NCBI GenBank assembly: GCA_900078405.1
Contig: FLTS01000001.1
Location: forward strand, 806,001-870,000
Reading direction: 5' to 3'
Length of the DNA: 64,000 nucleotides
From: an uncultured Stenotrophomonas sp.
Lineage (GTDB): Bacteria; Pseudomonadota; Gammaproteobacteria; Xanthomonadales; Xanthomonadaceae
Part shown: in pieces, positions 8,102-16,465 of the stretch
Layout of the letters: each line of letters opens with the position of its first letter
How positions within the stretch are numbered: position 1 is the first letter of the stretch
Notes under the pieces: generated by a model
Seen by the model: the letters and a program-made list of their open reading frames with translations, nothing else
Database searches by the model: none
Told to the model about the DNA's origin: nothing
Translations under genes and position numbers: made by a program

Positions 8102-10150
8102 TCACGCGGCCAGCGCCTCGGCGGGTTCATCCGCCATTGCCTCGTCATCCTCCGGGGCGTCCTGCTCCTGCGTTTCCTGCGGCGCAGCTTCCGGGCCTTC
8201 GGTCTTGAAGATGGCGGGCATCCAGCCCGTACCATCGGCCAGCCGTTCCGCCTCGCTGGCAATGTCGGCCTTCTTCAACTTCGCCAGCCGGGCAGCGTGC
8301 GACGGTGCGAACTCGCCCACGGCTTCCAGAATCGCGGCCTTCGGCACATGCTGGAAATACCCGTCTGCGGTGGGCCGCCACCATGCGGCCATGTCCAGCC
8401 CCACGGCCTGCGCCAGTTCCGCGCCCGGCTGGTGCGCCGTGGCGCGAGGCGTCACCACGTCCACGGTCGCCGCCACGCATACCGCCAGCAGCCGCACCAG
8501 TTCGCCTTGCTCCATCGCCAGCAGCGCGGCGAACAGTTCGGCGCTGTCCTGCGGCAGCGCTTCGCCCGCGACCTGCTGCAACTCGCGCAGGGCGACGGCG
8601 GCGGGCGATTCGGGCCAGTCGGGGGCCATGCCTTCCAGCCGGTCTTGCACTTTCAGGCTCACGCCCAGCGGCAAGTCGTGGCCGTAGTGGTTGTCCTGCA
8701 AGATGCTCTGCACCATGCCATGCACCAGCGCGGCCAGCGCGACTTGCGGATGGCGGGCGACTTCGATTTGCAGCGCGGCGGTGCGGTGCGCGCTCAACCG
8801 CTGCGCCAGCCGGTCGGACAGGCTCGCGGCCTTGGGCTGCTCGGCGTCCTCGCCTTCGTCGTCGTTCCCGGCTTCGCCTTCCGCGCTGCCGAAACCCTGC
8901 CGCAAGCGTTCCAGCGTGCGCAGCGCCTTGGCTTCTGCCTCGCGCAGCAGCCCGCGATGAATCACGGCTTCGCCGCTGCGGTCGAGGGTGACGATGGCAC
9001 CGGCCACGGCGCGCACGTCCGGGGCGTAGCCCTGCAAGGCTTCCTCCACGGCTTGCAGTTCCCCGGCAACCTGTTCGCGGCACGGTTCCAGCGCTTCGGT
9101 CTTGTCCTCGTCCTCGGCGTCGTAGGCTTCTTCCAGTTCGGCGTCGATCTTGTCGAGGCGGGTTTGCAGCGAGGCGATGCGGCGGGCTTCGCGGGCGTTC
9201 GGTTCGCGGCGCTGGCGCGGTGCGTTCTGGAACGCCTGCCGCTCGGCATAGCTCATGTGCGGCACGGCTTCCACCCACGCCCAACCCTCGGCGCGGATGC
9301 CATCGGCCAGCGCATCCAGCTTGCCGCGCACCAGCGTTTCCAGCAGCGCGGCATCGGTCAGGTAGGTTCCGGCATCGCCTTCCGCGAACAGGTCGCGGCG
9401 GATGCCGCCGCCTGCCTGCGTGTAGGCGTCCAGCCCGGCGAAGCGCACCAGCGGATGCGTGGCGTCGATTTCGCGTTCGGTCAGGCGTTCGCGCAGCGTG
9501 GATGCGCCACGCTGCCATTCGGGCGCACCGTAGAACGCGCTTTCCTGCGCGGCGTGGTCGTCGGTGATGGTCAGGGCCATCAACTGTTCCAGCGTGACGG
9601 CTCCGTCCCGGTAGTCGGCCAGCAGGCGCGGCGAGACGTCGGCGAGTTTGAGACGGCGCTGCACCACCAGCGGGGTCACGCCGAAGTCGGCGGCAATGTC
9701 TTCGATGGGGCGGCCTTCCTTGACCAGCGCGGCGAACGCCTCCAACTGGTCGGCCGGGTGCATCTGCTCGCGCAGCAGGTTTTCCGCGAGGCTGACGGTA
9801 CGGGCCGAAGCGTCCGGCACCAGCAGGCAAGGCACCTCAAAGTCGGCGGCGATGCGCTTCTTCTTCGCCAGCAGCTTCAATGCGGTCAGTCGGCGGTCGC
9901 CGGCCACCACTTCGTATTGCTCACCATCGGCGGACAGGATGACAACGAGGTTTTGCAGCAGACCGATGCGGGCGATGCTCGCGGCCAGTTCGGGAATGGA
10001 CAGGCGCGGGGTCTTGCGTGCGTTGCGCTTGGAGCGGCGCGGCAGCAACTGCGAGAGCGGAACCAAAATCAGGTTCTTGGTCGGGTCGGCCACTTCCAGC
10101 GGCGCGGCGGTTTCGATGGCGCGGGTTTCGATTTGGGTAACGGCGTTCAT
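8102..10150 (-). CDS. parB: Large ParB/RepB/Spo0J-family partition protein
   Basis: A 682-residue protein. Residues about 25-130 form a ParB N-terminal nuclease-like domain, with GDRRLTALK and the conserved ENLLREQMHP stretch. A KorB-like helix-turn-helix follows (DIAADFGVTPLVVQRRLKLA). The remainder includes a charged coiled-coil-like segment and an acidic tail. Plasmid ParB proteins bind parS sites and help segregation; this long form is typical of ICE and plasmid backbones, where it may stabilise the excised circle. AAGGAG lies eight bases before the ATG. A DUF932 gene is 80 bases upstream on the same strand. A very long open frame on the opposite strand is a composition shadow. Confidence 0.92.
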   Translation of the reverse strand: MNAVTQIETRAIETAAPLEVADPTKNLILVPLSQLLPRRSKRNARKTPRLSIPELAASIARIGLLQNLVVILSADGEQYEVVAGDRRLTALKLLAKKKRIAADFEVPCLLVPDASARTVSLAENLLREQMHPADQLEAFAALVKEGRPIEDIAADFGVTPLVVQRRLKLADVSPRLLADYRDGAVTLEQLMALTITDDHAAQESAFYGAPEWQRGASTLRERLTEREIDATHPLVRFAGLDAYTQAGGGIRRDLFAEGDAGTYLTDAALLETLVRGKLDALADGIRAEGWAWVEAVPHMSYAERQAFQNAPRQRREPNAREARRIASLQTRLDKIDAELEEAYDAEDEDKTEALEPCREQVAGELQAVEEALQGYAPDVRAVAGAIVTLDRSGEAVIHRGLLREAEAKALRTLERLRQGFGSAEGEAGNDDEGEDAEQPKAASLSDRLAQRLSAHRTAALQIEVARHPQVALAALVHGMVQSILQDNHYGHDLPLGVSLKVQDRLEGMAPDWPESPAAVALRELQQVAGEALPQDSAELFAALLAMEQGELVRLLAVCVAATVDVVTPRATAHQPGAELAQAVGLDMAAWWRPTADGYFQHVPKAAILEAVGEFAPSHAARLAKLKKADIASEAERLADGTGWMPAIFKTEGPEAAPQETQEQDAPEDDEAMADEPAEALAA

Positions 10151-10229
10151 GGTGATAACTCCTTGCGGTTAGGGATGCAGCAGCGAGAGAAGCGGCAAGG
10201 GCTGCTGCCTGCCCCTGCCGCGTGGGGAT

Positions 10230-11057
10230 TCAGGCTTTCAACTGGCGCATGCCATCGGCCAGCAGCCAAAGCGCACGATTGAGGCGGATGTTTTGGTCGA
10301 TGCCCTGCACCGGGCGGGTTTGCTGGCGGCGTCCGTTGGCGCTGCGCCCGCGCAGGCCGCCTTGGGTCAGGTTCTCTTGCGTGCGGTTGAACACGCTCCA
10401 CAAGTCCGGGCGGCGGTCGTCGAAGCGGCGCGGCATCAGGATTTGCGATTCCGTGACGGGCGCGGGCTTGTCGGGGTCGTCGTATTTGAGGGCCAGCGCG
10501 GCGCGGGCGAACACTTCGGATTCGCCATCGTTCAAGGTGATGGCGCGCATGGAATCGCGGGATTCCTGCACGCGGTTGAAGCCGCGCAAGACTTCGTAAG
10601 CGCCTTCGATGACGGAACCGGCCACGTCGCCTTTGTGGGGTACGCGAACATCGGCCACGGTGTCGCCGCAGACAAGGCCATTGCTGCACACGAACCGGAA
10701 CATCCCGGCCAGCATCTGATAGCTGCTGGTGCCGTCATGCGAGTTCAGCAGGACGATTTCATTGGCTTCCGCGCCGTTGATCTGGCTGGCGTGGCGCAGG
10801 CGCAGCATGTGTTTGGTGTAGTCGCGGCGGTCGTCGTGGCGCACGCGGGTTTGCGCGGCCATGAAGGGTTCAAACCCTTCCTTGCGCAGTTCCGCCAGCA
10901 CGGCGGCGGTCGGGATATAGGCGTACCGCTCGGAACGGCTTTCATGCGGGGCGTCCGCGAAGATGGATGGCGCGACCTTGCGGATTTGATCGTCGGACAG
11001 CGGGTAATCGCTGCGCAGCGACGGGGAACGGGAAGCGAATCGGGATGCGAGTTGCAT
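10230..11057 (-). CDS. DUF932 domain-containing protein
   Basis: A 275-residue protein matching the DUF932 family, a mobile-element protein of unknown function related by reputation to phage/plasmid proteins next to ParB. Recognisable stretches include YIPTAAVLAELRKEGFEP near the N-terminus, NSHDGTSSYQM in the middle, and a C-terminal segment ending in ALWLLADGMRQLKA. The ATG at 11057 is chosen because CAGGAG lies seven bases upstream; a longer version from 11099 has no such site. It is 80 bases upstream of parB in the same direction, probably one transcript. Confidence 0.85.
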   Translation of the reverse strand: MQLASRFASRSPSLRSDYPLSDDQIRKVAPSIFADAPHESRSERYAYIPTAAVLAELRKEGFEPFMAAQTRVRHDDRRDYTKHMLRLRHASQINGAEANEIVLLNSHDGTSSYQMLAGMFRFVCSNGLVCGDTVADVRVPHKGDVAGSVIEGAYEVLRGFNRVQESRDSMRAITLNDGESEVFARAALALKYDDPDKPAPVTESQILMPRRFDDRRPDLWSVFNRTQENLTQGGLRGRSANGRRQQTRPVQGIDQNIRLNRALWLLADGMRQLKA

Positions 11058-11822
11058 TGCATTTCTCCTGACGAAAAGGGTTTGCTGTTCAAACCGCACA
11101 CCGGATTCCTAGATTCGGAGCCCAGCCTTTCGGCTGTTCGGTGCGGTTGGCACGAGGAACCCGGTTGGCCCTGTTGCCACCGTCTTTCCTGAGTTCATCG
11201 CCCGCGACGGTCAGGAGCCCACGGACGTGGGCCGTCAAGGAGGAAAGCGGCAGGTAGGTGCGGCCCGCAGGCGCAGCCGAGGACACGGCCTGGCGCGCCT
11301 TGATGGCACGCGGACACGGGCTACAGTCGCGGACAAGGTGATGGAGTCAGGAAAGACGGCTGGACATGGCAACGGCCGTCCCTGTGTGCTGAACCGCACG
11401 GCAAGCGCAAGCGCGCAGGCCCGAAGCTGGAAGCCGGGCCGTAGGCGTCAGCCGAGCGGAGCGAGGGAACGATGGAAGCCCGAAGGGGGCGAGACGCCGC
11501 AGGCGGCTCGATGCGAAGCACGACAGCGCGACCGGCCATGTTTCTTGGCCGGGGACGCCCATGCAGTCGTGGAGATGCAGCGCGGATCTACTGTGGTGGA
11601 CAAGCAGCCTTTGCGGCATCGGTATTGCCGCGCCGGCGCAGCCGGGGCGGCGGTGTTGCAGGGGCGCCAAGCGAAGCGCGGCGGGGATGTGCCGCTGGCA
11701 CTTCCCCTGGAGTGCAAGCGCCAGCGCGCAGCGCCGCAGGCGCGAAGTCATTGGCACCAGGGCGCAGCAGAAAAAAGGTGCGCCGCCCCGCAGGGCAGCG
11801 CACCGGATGGCACTAGGTGCGA
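11058..11822. other. 765-base non-coding, repeat-containing stretch
   Basis: No gene is supported. Open frames on both strands are rich in Arg, Ala, Pro and Cys and lack ribosome binding sites. The right part shares about 135 bases (11403-11538) with 13202-13340, including the run GAGGGAACGATGGAAGCCC. The left part is the leader of the DUF932-parB transcript. The stretch could hold a structured RNA or partition-type sites; nothing decisive is visible. Confidence 0.55.
11403..11538. repeat. Dispersed element repeat, copy 1
   Basis: This stretch is similar over its length to 13202-13340. Shared landmarks in order are GCGCGCAGGCCC, a GCCGGGCC(G) motif, GGCGTCAGCCGAGC, GAGGGAACGATGGAAGCCC, and GGCTCGATGCG-AGCACGACAGC. 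The copies differ at scattered positions, so the duplication is not recent. The function is unknown. Confidence 0.7.
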
Positions 11823-12209
11823 TCAGGTCGCCGTCATCGTCTGCAACTGCTCGATTACGCCGGGTTCGACGAAGACGCACGGTTGGTCGGCCGCGATCGG
11901 CACGTTGAACACCTGTGCGAAGGCTTCGCGCTTGAGGTGCGCCAGGCGGCCCGTCCGGTACGCCTGTTCGGGCTTCACGCGGCCACCGCCCGCTGGCGAG
12001 CCGCTGCGCTGCGGGTCACACTCGACCAGGGCGACAAAGCCATCGTCGGACAGCTTCTGATGTTCGGGGCACAAGCCCCAGCCGGTTGCCGTGTGGCGCT
12101 CCATGCTCGCGCGCAGGCGGCGATCCAGCAGGATGGCGCCGGTGTCGAAGCGAGTACCGCAGACAAGGCAAACGTGTTGTTCAAGCGAAACGTGCGATTT
12201 GTCGTTCAT
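11823..12209 (-). CDS. Hypothetical ICE backbone protein with Cys motifs
   Basis: A 128-residue protein not recognised as a named family. It has CLVC near residue 14 and a CPEHQ motif near residue 47, which together could bind zinc as a small ribbon. The C-terminal half is unremarkable, with hydrophobic strands ending VIEQLQTMTAT. Start choice at 12209 is supported by a CCGGAGATC motif that also sits in a repeat leader shared with the RadC-like gene. Its position between RadC-like and DUF932 genes on the same strand matches conserved backbone hypothetical proteins of this element type. A nucleic-acid-binding role is only a guess. Confidence 0.7.
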   Translation of the reverse strand: MNDKSHVSLEQHVCLVCGTRFDTGAILLDRRLRASMERHTATGWGLCPEHQKLSDDGFVALVECDPQRSGSPAGGGRVKPEQAYRTGRLAHLKREAFAQVFNVPIAADQPCVFVEPGVIEQLQTMTAT

Positions 12210-12425
12210 GACGATCTCCGGTTGCTCGGGCGGAATTGCCCGGAACCGTCGTCAGCACGGCGCAGCGCAAGCAGTCAGGGGTCGCAGACGGCCGCCAGGA
12301 CGCAAGCGCGCAAGGCGCGTGCAGCCTTTGACGGCGAGAACGCCGTGATACGGTGGAGGGACACAGCAGGACCGCCCCCAACGAGACACACCCACACCTG
12401 CCTTTGGCAAGTGCGCAGCACGCGC
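12210..12425 (-). repeat. Conserved leader repeat upstream of the Cys-motif gene, copy A
   Basis: This stretch is an imperfect duplicate of 12999-13215. Shared runs on the plus strand include CTCCGGTTGCTCGGGCGGAA, TTGCCCGGAACCGTCG, CAGCACGGCGCAGCGCAAGC and ACGGCGAGAACGCCGT. Both copies end directly at the start codon of a leftward gene, so they act as 5' leaders with promoter and ribosome binding site. Several internal palindromes (for example CGGGCGGAATTGCCCG, ACGGCGAGAACGCCGT) suggest RNA structure or protein binding. Confidence 0.75.
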
Positions 12426-12488
12426 AGTCCCGCGAGGGGCGGAGCTGCGCCACCGGGCGCAGCAAAAAGGGGGCCGAAGCCCCCTCGA

Positions 12489-12998
12489 TCAGATCAAGCC
12501 ACGTTCGGCGAAAGACGTGGTGGTGCCGCCCGCCACGATGATGTGATCCAACGTGCGAACGTCCACCAGCGCCAACGCCTGCCGAAGCTGCGAGGTCATT
12601 GCCCTGTCGGCCGCGCTCGGCTCGGGGTTCCCGCTCGGGTGATTGTGCGAAATGATGACCGCCGCCGCGTTGAGCCGCAGCGCCTCCTTGACCACTTCGC
12701 GCGGATGAACCTCCGCGCTGTCGATCGCGCCGCGGAACATCTCGGCATAGTCGATCAGCCGATGGCGCGTATCGAGGAACAGCACCGCGAAGACTTCGTG
12801 CTCGAAACCGGCCAGCTTGGCGCGCAAGTAGTCCTTGACCGCCGCCGGCGAAGTGAACTCGTCACCGCGCTGCATCTTCTGGTCGATGACCTGGCGCGCG
12901 GCTTCGAGAATCTGGTCGGCCGATGCCTGACGGTAGCGCCCGTGCGAGTCACGCAGCATCAGCGGGGAATCGAAGGAAGGAATGGACAGTTGCGACAT
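12489..12998 (-). CDS. RadC-like JAB-domain protein
   Basis: A 169-residue protein of the RadC/JAB (MPN) type, with the metal-binding signature SHNHPSGNPEPSAAD. The N-terminal part (residues 1-50) is specific to the mobile-element form and lacks the helix-hairpin-helix of chromosomal RadC. The family has a metalloprotease-like fold; a DNA-repair role for RadC is disputed, and the ICE-borne proteins may instead act against host defences or in processing. The leader is the repeat copy at 12999-13215. It is a standard Tn4371-type backbone gene placed between cargo and DUF932/parB. Confidence 0.88.
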   Translation of the reverse strand: MSQLSIPSFDSPLMLRDSHGRYRQASADQILEAARQVIDQKMQRGDEFTSPAAVKDYLRAKLAGFEHEVFAVLFLDTRHRLIDYAEMFRGAIDSAEVHPREVVKEALRLNAAAVIISHNHPSGNPEPSAADRAMTSQLRQALALVDVRTLDHIIVAGGTTTSFAERGLI

Positions 12999-13215
12999 GA
13001 TCGTGCTCCGGTTGCTCGGGCGGAATTGCCCGGAACCGTCGCCAGCACGGCGCAGCGCAAGCCGTCACAGGGGCGAAGACGGCCACGGCCGCAAGCGTGC
13101 GAGCACGCGCAGCCCTTTACGGCGAGAACGCCGTGGTAGGGTGAAAGGGAACAGCAAGACCGTCTAACCCCGCCCACACATGCCCGCATTCGGCAAGCGG
13201 AGCGCGCAGGCCCGG
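12999..13215 (-). repeat. Conserved leader repeat upstream of the RadC-like gene, copy B
   Basis: Partner of 12210-12425. It begins immediately upstream of the RadC-like start codon and shares the same order of short identical runs and palindromes. Continuing outward, 13202-13340 is the second copy of the other repeat found at 11403-11538, so two repeat types lie side by side here. Confidence 0.75.
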
Positions 13216-13340
13216 ATCAACGAGCCGGGCCGGAGGCGTCAGCCGAGCAAGGCGAGGGAACGATGGAAGCCCGGATGGGGCAAGACTCGCGCAGCGAGGC
13301 TCGATGCGCAGCACGACAGCACGACGGCGGCACGCCGGGA
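13202..13340. repeat. Dispersed element repeat, copy 2
   Basis: Counterpart of 11403-11538, with the same landmarks in the same order. It lies between the leader of the RadC-like gene and the ars operator, so this roughly 400-base gap is fully occupied by the two repeats plus the arsR control region. Confidence 0.7.
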
Positions 13341-13343
13341 CGC
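13328..13343. repeat. 16-base direct repeat flanking the ars/chr block, left copy
   Basis: CGGCACGCCGGGACGC occurs here and again at 17797-17812, on either side of the arsenic/chromate genes and outside all of them. It could mark where the block was joined to the backbone, or simply be shared backbone sequence. Confidence 0.5.
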
Positions 13344-13376
13344 CATGAGCCTCTGTGTGTTACTCGCTTGCACATT

Positions 13377-13404
13377 GATTCAATAAATGTTGTATTATCG
13401 AATC
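13377..13404. promoter_or_regulatory. ArsR operator candidate
   Basis: An imperfect inverted repeat with 10-base arms, GATTCAATAA and TTATCGAATC, one mismatch, spaced by eight A+T-rich bases. It ends just before the arsR ATG at 13405. Its form is that of ArsR/SmtB-family operators, so autoregulation of the operon by arsenite is inferred. An ATG at 13387 lies inside this repeat and is therefore not taken as the start. Confidence 0.75.
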
Positions 13405-13731
13405 ATGAATGAAGATCAAGCCGTTTCCGCCCTCGGCGCCTTGGCTCACACCCAGCGGCTGCGCGTATTCCGCGCCCTGGTGGTCGCCGGCCCCGAAGGA
13501 CTGACGCCCAGCGTCCTTGCCGACCAGCTCGACGTGGCCCGTAACTCCCTGTCCTTCCACTTGAAGGAATTGGCCCATGCCGGCCTCGTCACCATCGAGC
13601 AGCAGGGCCGCAATCTGATCTACCGCGCCGACTTCGCCCGGATGAACGGTTTGCTCGGCTACATGACCGAGCACTGCTGCCAAGGCGGTGTCTGCGAGGT
13701 TTCCGACACGACCACCCCCTGCGACTGCTGA
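13405..13731 (+). CDS. arsR: ArsR-family arsenic-responsive repressor
   Basis: A 108-residue winged-helix protein of the ArsR/SmtB family. The recognition helix region reads ARNSLSFHLKELAHAGLV, followed by a wing (TIEQQGRNLIYRAD). Near the C-terminus, CC, then C in GGVC, and a final CDC tail supply thiols for As(III), the C-terminal sensing layout rather than the classic CVC in the DNA-binding helix. It heads an operon of six tightly spaced genes and should release its operator at 13377-13404 when arsenite binds. It is 4 bases from arsC. Confidence 0.93.
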   Translation: MNEDQAVSALGALAHTQRLRVFRALVVAGPEGLTPSVLADQLDVARNSLSFHLKELAHAGLVTIEQQGRNLIYRADFARMNGLLGYMTEHCCQGGVCEVSDTTTPCDC

Positions 13732-13735
13732 CGCC

Positions 13736-14224
13736 ATGACCACCTACAACGCCTTGTTCATCTGCACGGGCAACTCTGCCCGCTCCATCCTTGCCGAAGG
13801 CTTGCTCAACGAGCTAGGCCAAGGTCGCTTCCATGCCTATTCCGCCGGCAGTCACCCAAAGGGCGAGGTGCACCCGCTGGCGCTTGCCACGCTGGAGCGG
13901 CTGCGCCTGCCGACAAGCGGCTACCGCAGCAAGAGCTGGGACGAGTTCGTGAAGCCCGACGCGCCGGTGTTCGACTTCATCTTCACCGTCTGCGACAACG
14001 CCGCCGGCGAGGCGTGTCCGCTGTGGCCGGGCAAGCCCGTGTCGGCCCATTGGGGCGTGCCTGATCCGGCCGCGGTCGAAGGCACCGATGAGCAGCAGCG
14101 CAAAGCGTTCTTCGATGCGGCGATCACGCTGCGTCGGCGCATCGAGCTGTTCCTGTCGCTGCCATTGCAGCGTCTCGATGCCATGTCGTTGCAGCGCGAG
14201 CTGCGCGACATTGGCCGCCAGTGA
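13736..14224 (+). CDS. arsC: Arsenate reductase, low-molecular-weight phosphatase type
   Basis: A 162-residue protein with the P-loop CTGNSARS at residues 10-17, the CX5R nucleophile motif shared by LMW tyrosine phosphatases and thioredoxin- or mycothiol-linked arsenate reductases. A DPA motif after GVP (GVPDPAAVEG) supplies the general acid. It reduces As(V) to As(III) for export by the next gene. A second, unrelated arsC follows two genes later. The start at 13736 leaves a 4-base gap to arsR. Confidence 0.9.
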   Translation: MTTYNALFICTGNSARSILAEGLLNELGQGRFHAYSAGSHPKGEVHPLALATLERLRLPTSGYRSKSWDEFVKPDAPVFDFIFTVCDNAAGEACPLWPGKPVSAHWGVPDPAAVEGTDEQQRKAFFDAAITLRRRIELFLSLPLQRLDAMSLQRELRDIGRQ

Positions 14225-14234
14225 GGCTCACCCG

Positions 14235-15311
14235 ATGACCGCAACCGATACCGCCGGCCCCGCGCCGGCAACCTCCGCCATGAGCGGCTTCGAGCGTTAC
14301 CTGACGGTGTGGGTGGCGGTGTGCATCGTTGCCGGCATCGCGCTCGGCCAGTTCGCGCCGGGGGTGTTCCAGGCCATCGGCCGCATGGAGATCGCCCAGG
14401 TCAACCTGCCGGTCGGCGCGCTGATCTGGGTGATGATCGTGCCGATGCTACTGAAAGTGGACTTCGGCGCGCTCGGCCAGGTCAAGCAGCACTGGCGCGG
14501 CATCGGCGTCACGTTGTTCGTGAACTGGGCGGTCAAGCCGTTCTCGATGGCGCTGCTGGCGTGGATCTTCATTCGTCAGGTCTTTGCCGACTGGCTGCCG
14601 GATGACCAGCTCGACAGCTATATCGCCGGCCTGATCCTGCTGGCCGCTGCCCCATGTACCGCAATGGTGTTCGTCTGGAGCCGGCTGACCGGCGGCGATC
14701 CGGTGTTCACGCTCTCACAGGTGGCCTTGAACGACACCATCATGGTGTTTGCCTTCGCGCCGATCGTCGGCCTGCTGCTGGGCCTGTCGGCCATTACGGT
14801 GCCGTGGGACACGCTGCTGGTATCGGTGGTGCTCTACATCGTCATCCCGGTCATCCTCGCGCAGCTCTGGCGTCGTGCGCTGCTGCGCCGGGGCCAAGCC
14901 GTGTTCGATCGGACACTGGAACGCATCGGCCCGTTGTCGATCGCGGCGCTGCTGCTGACGCTGGTGTTGCTGTTCGCGTTCCAGGGCGAAGCCATCCTGC
15001 GTCAGCCTCTGGTGATCGCAATGCTGGCCGTGCCGATCCTCATCCAGGTGTTCTTCAACTCGGGCTTGGCGTACTGGCTCAACCGCAAGGTAGGCGAGAA
15101 GCACAGCATCGCCGGCCCCTCGGCACTGATCGGCGCATCCAATTTCTTCGAGCTGGCCGTGGCTGCCGCCATCAGCCTATTCGGCTTCCATTCCGGCGCA
15201 GCACTCGCAACAGTGGTCGGCGTGCTCATCGAGGTGCCGGTGATGCTGCTGGTGGTGCGCGTTGTTAACCGCTCGCGTGGCTGGTACGAACGCCGCGCGA
15301 TCCCTTCATAA
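14235..15311 (+). CDS. acr3: ACR3-family arsenite efflux permease
   Basis: A 358-residue inner-membrane protein with about ten hydrophobic helices. The family signature AAPCTAMVFVWS holds the Cys essential for As(III) transport in characterised Acr3 proteins, and a later LIGASNFFELAVA stretch in a discontinuous helix is also conserved. It exports As(III) using the proton-motive force, without an ArsA ATPase, none being present here. It lies 10 bases after arsC in the same operon. The ATG at 14235 was chosen because upstream sequence belongs to arsC. Confidence 0.93.
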   Translation: MTATDTAGPAPATSAMSGFERYLTVWVAVCIVAGIALGQFAPGVFQAIGRMEIAQVNLPVGALIWVMIVPMLLKVDFGALGQVKQHWRGIGVTLFVNWAVKPFSMALLAWIFIRQVFADWLPDDQLDSYIAGLILLAAAPCTAMVFVWSRLTGGDPVFTLSQVALNDTIMVFAFAPIVGLLLGLSAITVPWDTLLVSVVLYIVIPVILAQLWRRALLRRGQAVFDRTLERIGPLSIAALLLTLVLLFAFQGEAILRQPLVIAMLAVPILIQVFFNSGLAYWLNRKVGEKHSIAGPSALIGASNFFELAVAAAISLFGFHSGAALATVVGVLIEVPVMLLVVRVVNRSRGWYERRAIPS

Positions 15312-15327
15312 TCTTCAAGGTCATCCC

Positions 15328-15750
15328 ATGAGCACCATCACGATCTACCACAACCCCGCCTGCGGCACCTCGCGCAACGTGCTCGGACTGATCCGCAACA
15401 GCGGCGAAGAACCGACCATCATCGAGTACCTGAAAACGCCGCCCGACCGCGACACGCTCCAGGCGTTGATCGCCGCAATGGGCGTGCCGGTGCGCGCTGT
15501 GCTGCGCGAGAAAGGCACACCCTATGCCGAACTTGAACTGGGCAATCCGAAGTGGAGCGATGACGACCTGATCGGTTTCATGCTCCAGCATCCCATTCTC
15601 ATCAACCGGCCAATCGTGGTCACGCCGCTGGGCACGAAACTGTGTCGGCCCTCGGAAGCCGTGCTCGATCTGCTGCCGCAGCCGCAGCGCGGCGCGTTCA
15701 ACAAGGAAGACGGCGAGCCGGTGGTCGATCAGGACGGCCGCCGTGTCTGA
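15328..15750 (+). CDS. arsC: Arsenate reductase, glutaredoxin-linked type
   Basis: A 140-residue protein of the E. coli plasmid R773 ArsC/Spx fold. The active-site motif [10 protein letters not shown] places the catalytic Cys at residue 12. Conserved Arg residues follow at about 60 and in [10 protein letters not shown], the usual arsenate-binding triad. It uses glutathione and glutaredoxin to reduce As(V), a route independent of the LMW-type enzyme upstream. Two mechanistically different reductases in one operon is a known but not universal arrangement. It overlaps arsH by eight bases. Confidence 0.92.
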   Translation: MSTITIYHNPACGTSRNVLGLIRNSGEEPTIIEYLKTPPDRDTLQALIAAMGVPVRAVLREKGTPYAELELGNPKWSDDDLIGFMLQHPILINRPIVVTPLGTKLCRPSEAVLDLLPQPQRGAFNKEDGEPVVDQDGRRV

Positions 15751-16465
15751 ATCCCGTCTCGACCTGCCGAACATCGACACGGCGCTGTTCCAGCAACCGG
15801 ACACCGAACACCTGTTCGCGCCGGCACGGGCCACGCACGCGCCGCGCTTCCTGCTGCTCTATGGTTCGCTGCGCGAACGCTCGTTCAGCCGCCTCGCAGC
15901 CGAAGAAGCCGCCCGCATCTTGCGGGCGCTGGGCGGCGAGACCCGATTGTTCAATCCGTCCGGGCTGCCTCTGGTGGACGATGCGCCGGGCGATCACCCG
16001 AAGGTCAAGGAACTGCACGAACTGGTGCAATGGGCCGAGGGCATGGTGTGGAGTTCGCCGGAGCGCCACGGCGCGATGACCGGCCTGATGAAGACCCAAA
16101 TCGACTGGATTCCGCTGTCGGTCGGCGCGGTGCGCCCGACCCAGGGCAAGACGCTGGCGGTGATGCAGGTATCGGGCGGCTCGCAGTCGTTCAACGCCGT
16201 CAACCAGATGCGCGTGCTGGGCCGCTGGATGCGGATGCTGACCATCCCGAACCAGTCCTCGGTCGCCAAGGCGTACCAGGAGTTCGACGAGGCCGGACGC
16301 ATGAAGCCCTCGGCCTACTACGACCGCGTGGTGGACGTGATGGAAGAACTGATGAAGTTCACGCTGCTCACGCGCGACGCGGCCCCGTATCTGGTGGATC
16401 GGTACAGCGAGCGCAAGGAAAGCGCCGAGGCGTTGTCCAAGCGCATGAAACAGGGGTCGATTTGA
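15743..16465 (+). CDS. arsH: ArsH NADPH-dependent FMN reductase, organoarsenical resistance
   Basis: A 240-residue flavoprotein of the ArsH type, with the FMN phosphate-binding loop [11 protein letters not shown] and a [15 protein letters not shown] segment. Characterised ArsH proteins oxidise trivalent methyl- and aryl-arsenicals using NADPH and tolerate metals. A GTG at 15743 is taken as the start, overlapping the arsC stop; the gene ends in an ATGA overlap with chrA. All spacing points to one transcript from the arsR promoter. Confidence 0.92.
   Translation: MSESRLDLPNIDTALFQQPDTEHLFAPARATHAPRFLLLYGSLRERSFSRLAAEEAARILRALGGETRLFNPSGLPLVDDAPGDHPKVKELHELVQWAEGMVWSSPERHGAMTGLMKTQIDWIPLSVGAVRPTQGKTLAVMQVSGGSQSFNAVNQMRVLGRWMRMLTIPNQSSVAKAYQEFDEAGRMKPSAYYDRVVDVMEELMKFTLLTRDAAPYLVDRYSERKESAEALSKRMKQGSI

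Noticed and set aside
8024-10282. Very long open frame (about 750 codons) on the plus strand across parB
   Set aside because: It lies wholly antisense to a clearly conserved ParB, its product is low-complexity Arg/Gly/Gln/Val/His-rich, and no ribosome binding site is seen. It is a shadow of high G+C coding.
11240-11820. Possible genes on both strands in the DUF932 upstream region
   Set aside because: Frames are Arg/Ala/Pro/Cys-rich, overlap each other in several phases and lack start signals.
11403-13340. CRISPR-like array in the element repeats
   Set aside because: The repeats are two copies each, over 130 bases long, diverged, and not regularly spaced by short spacers; no cas genes are near.
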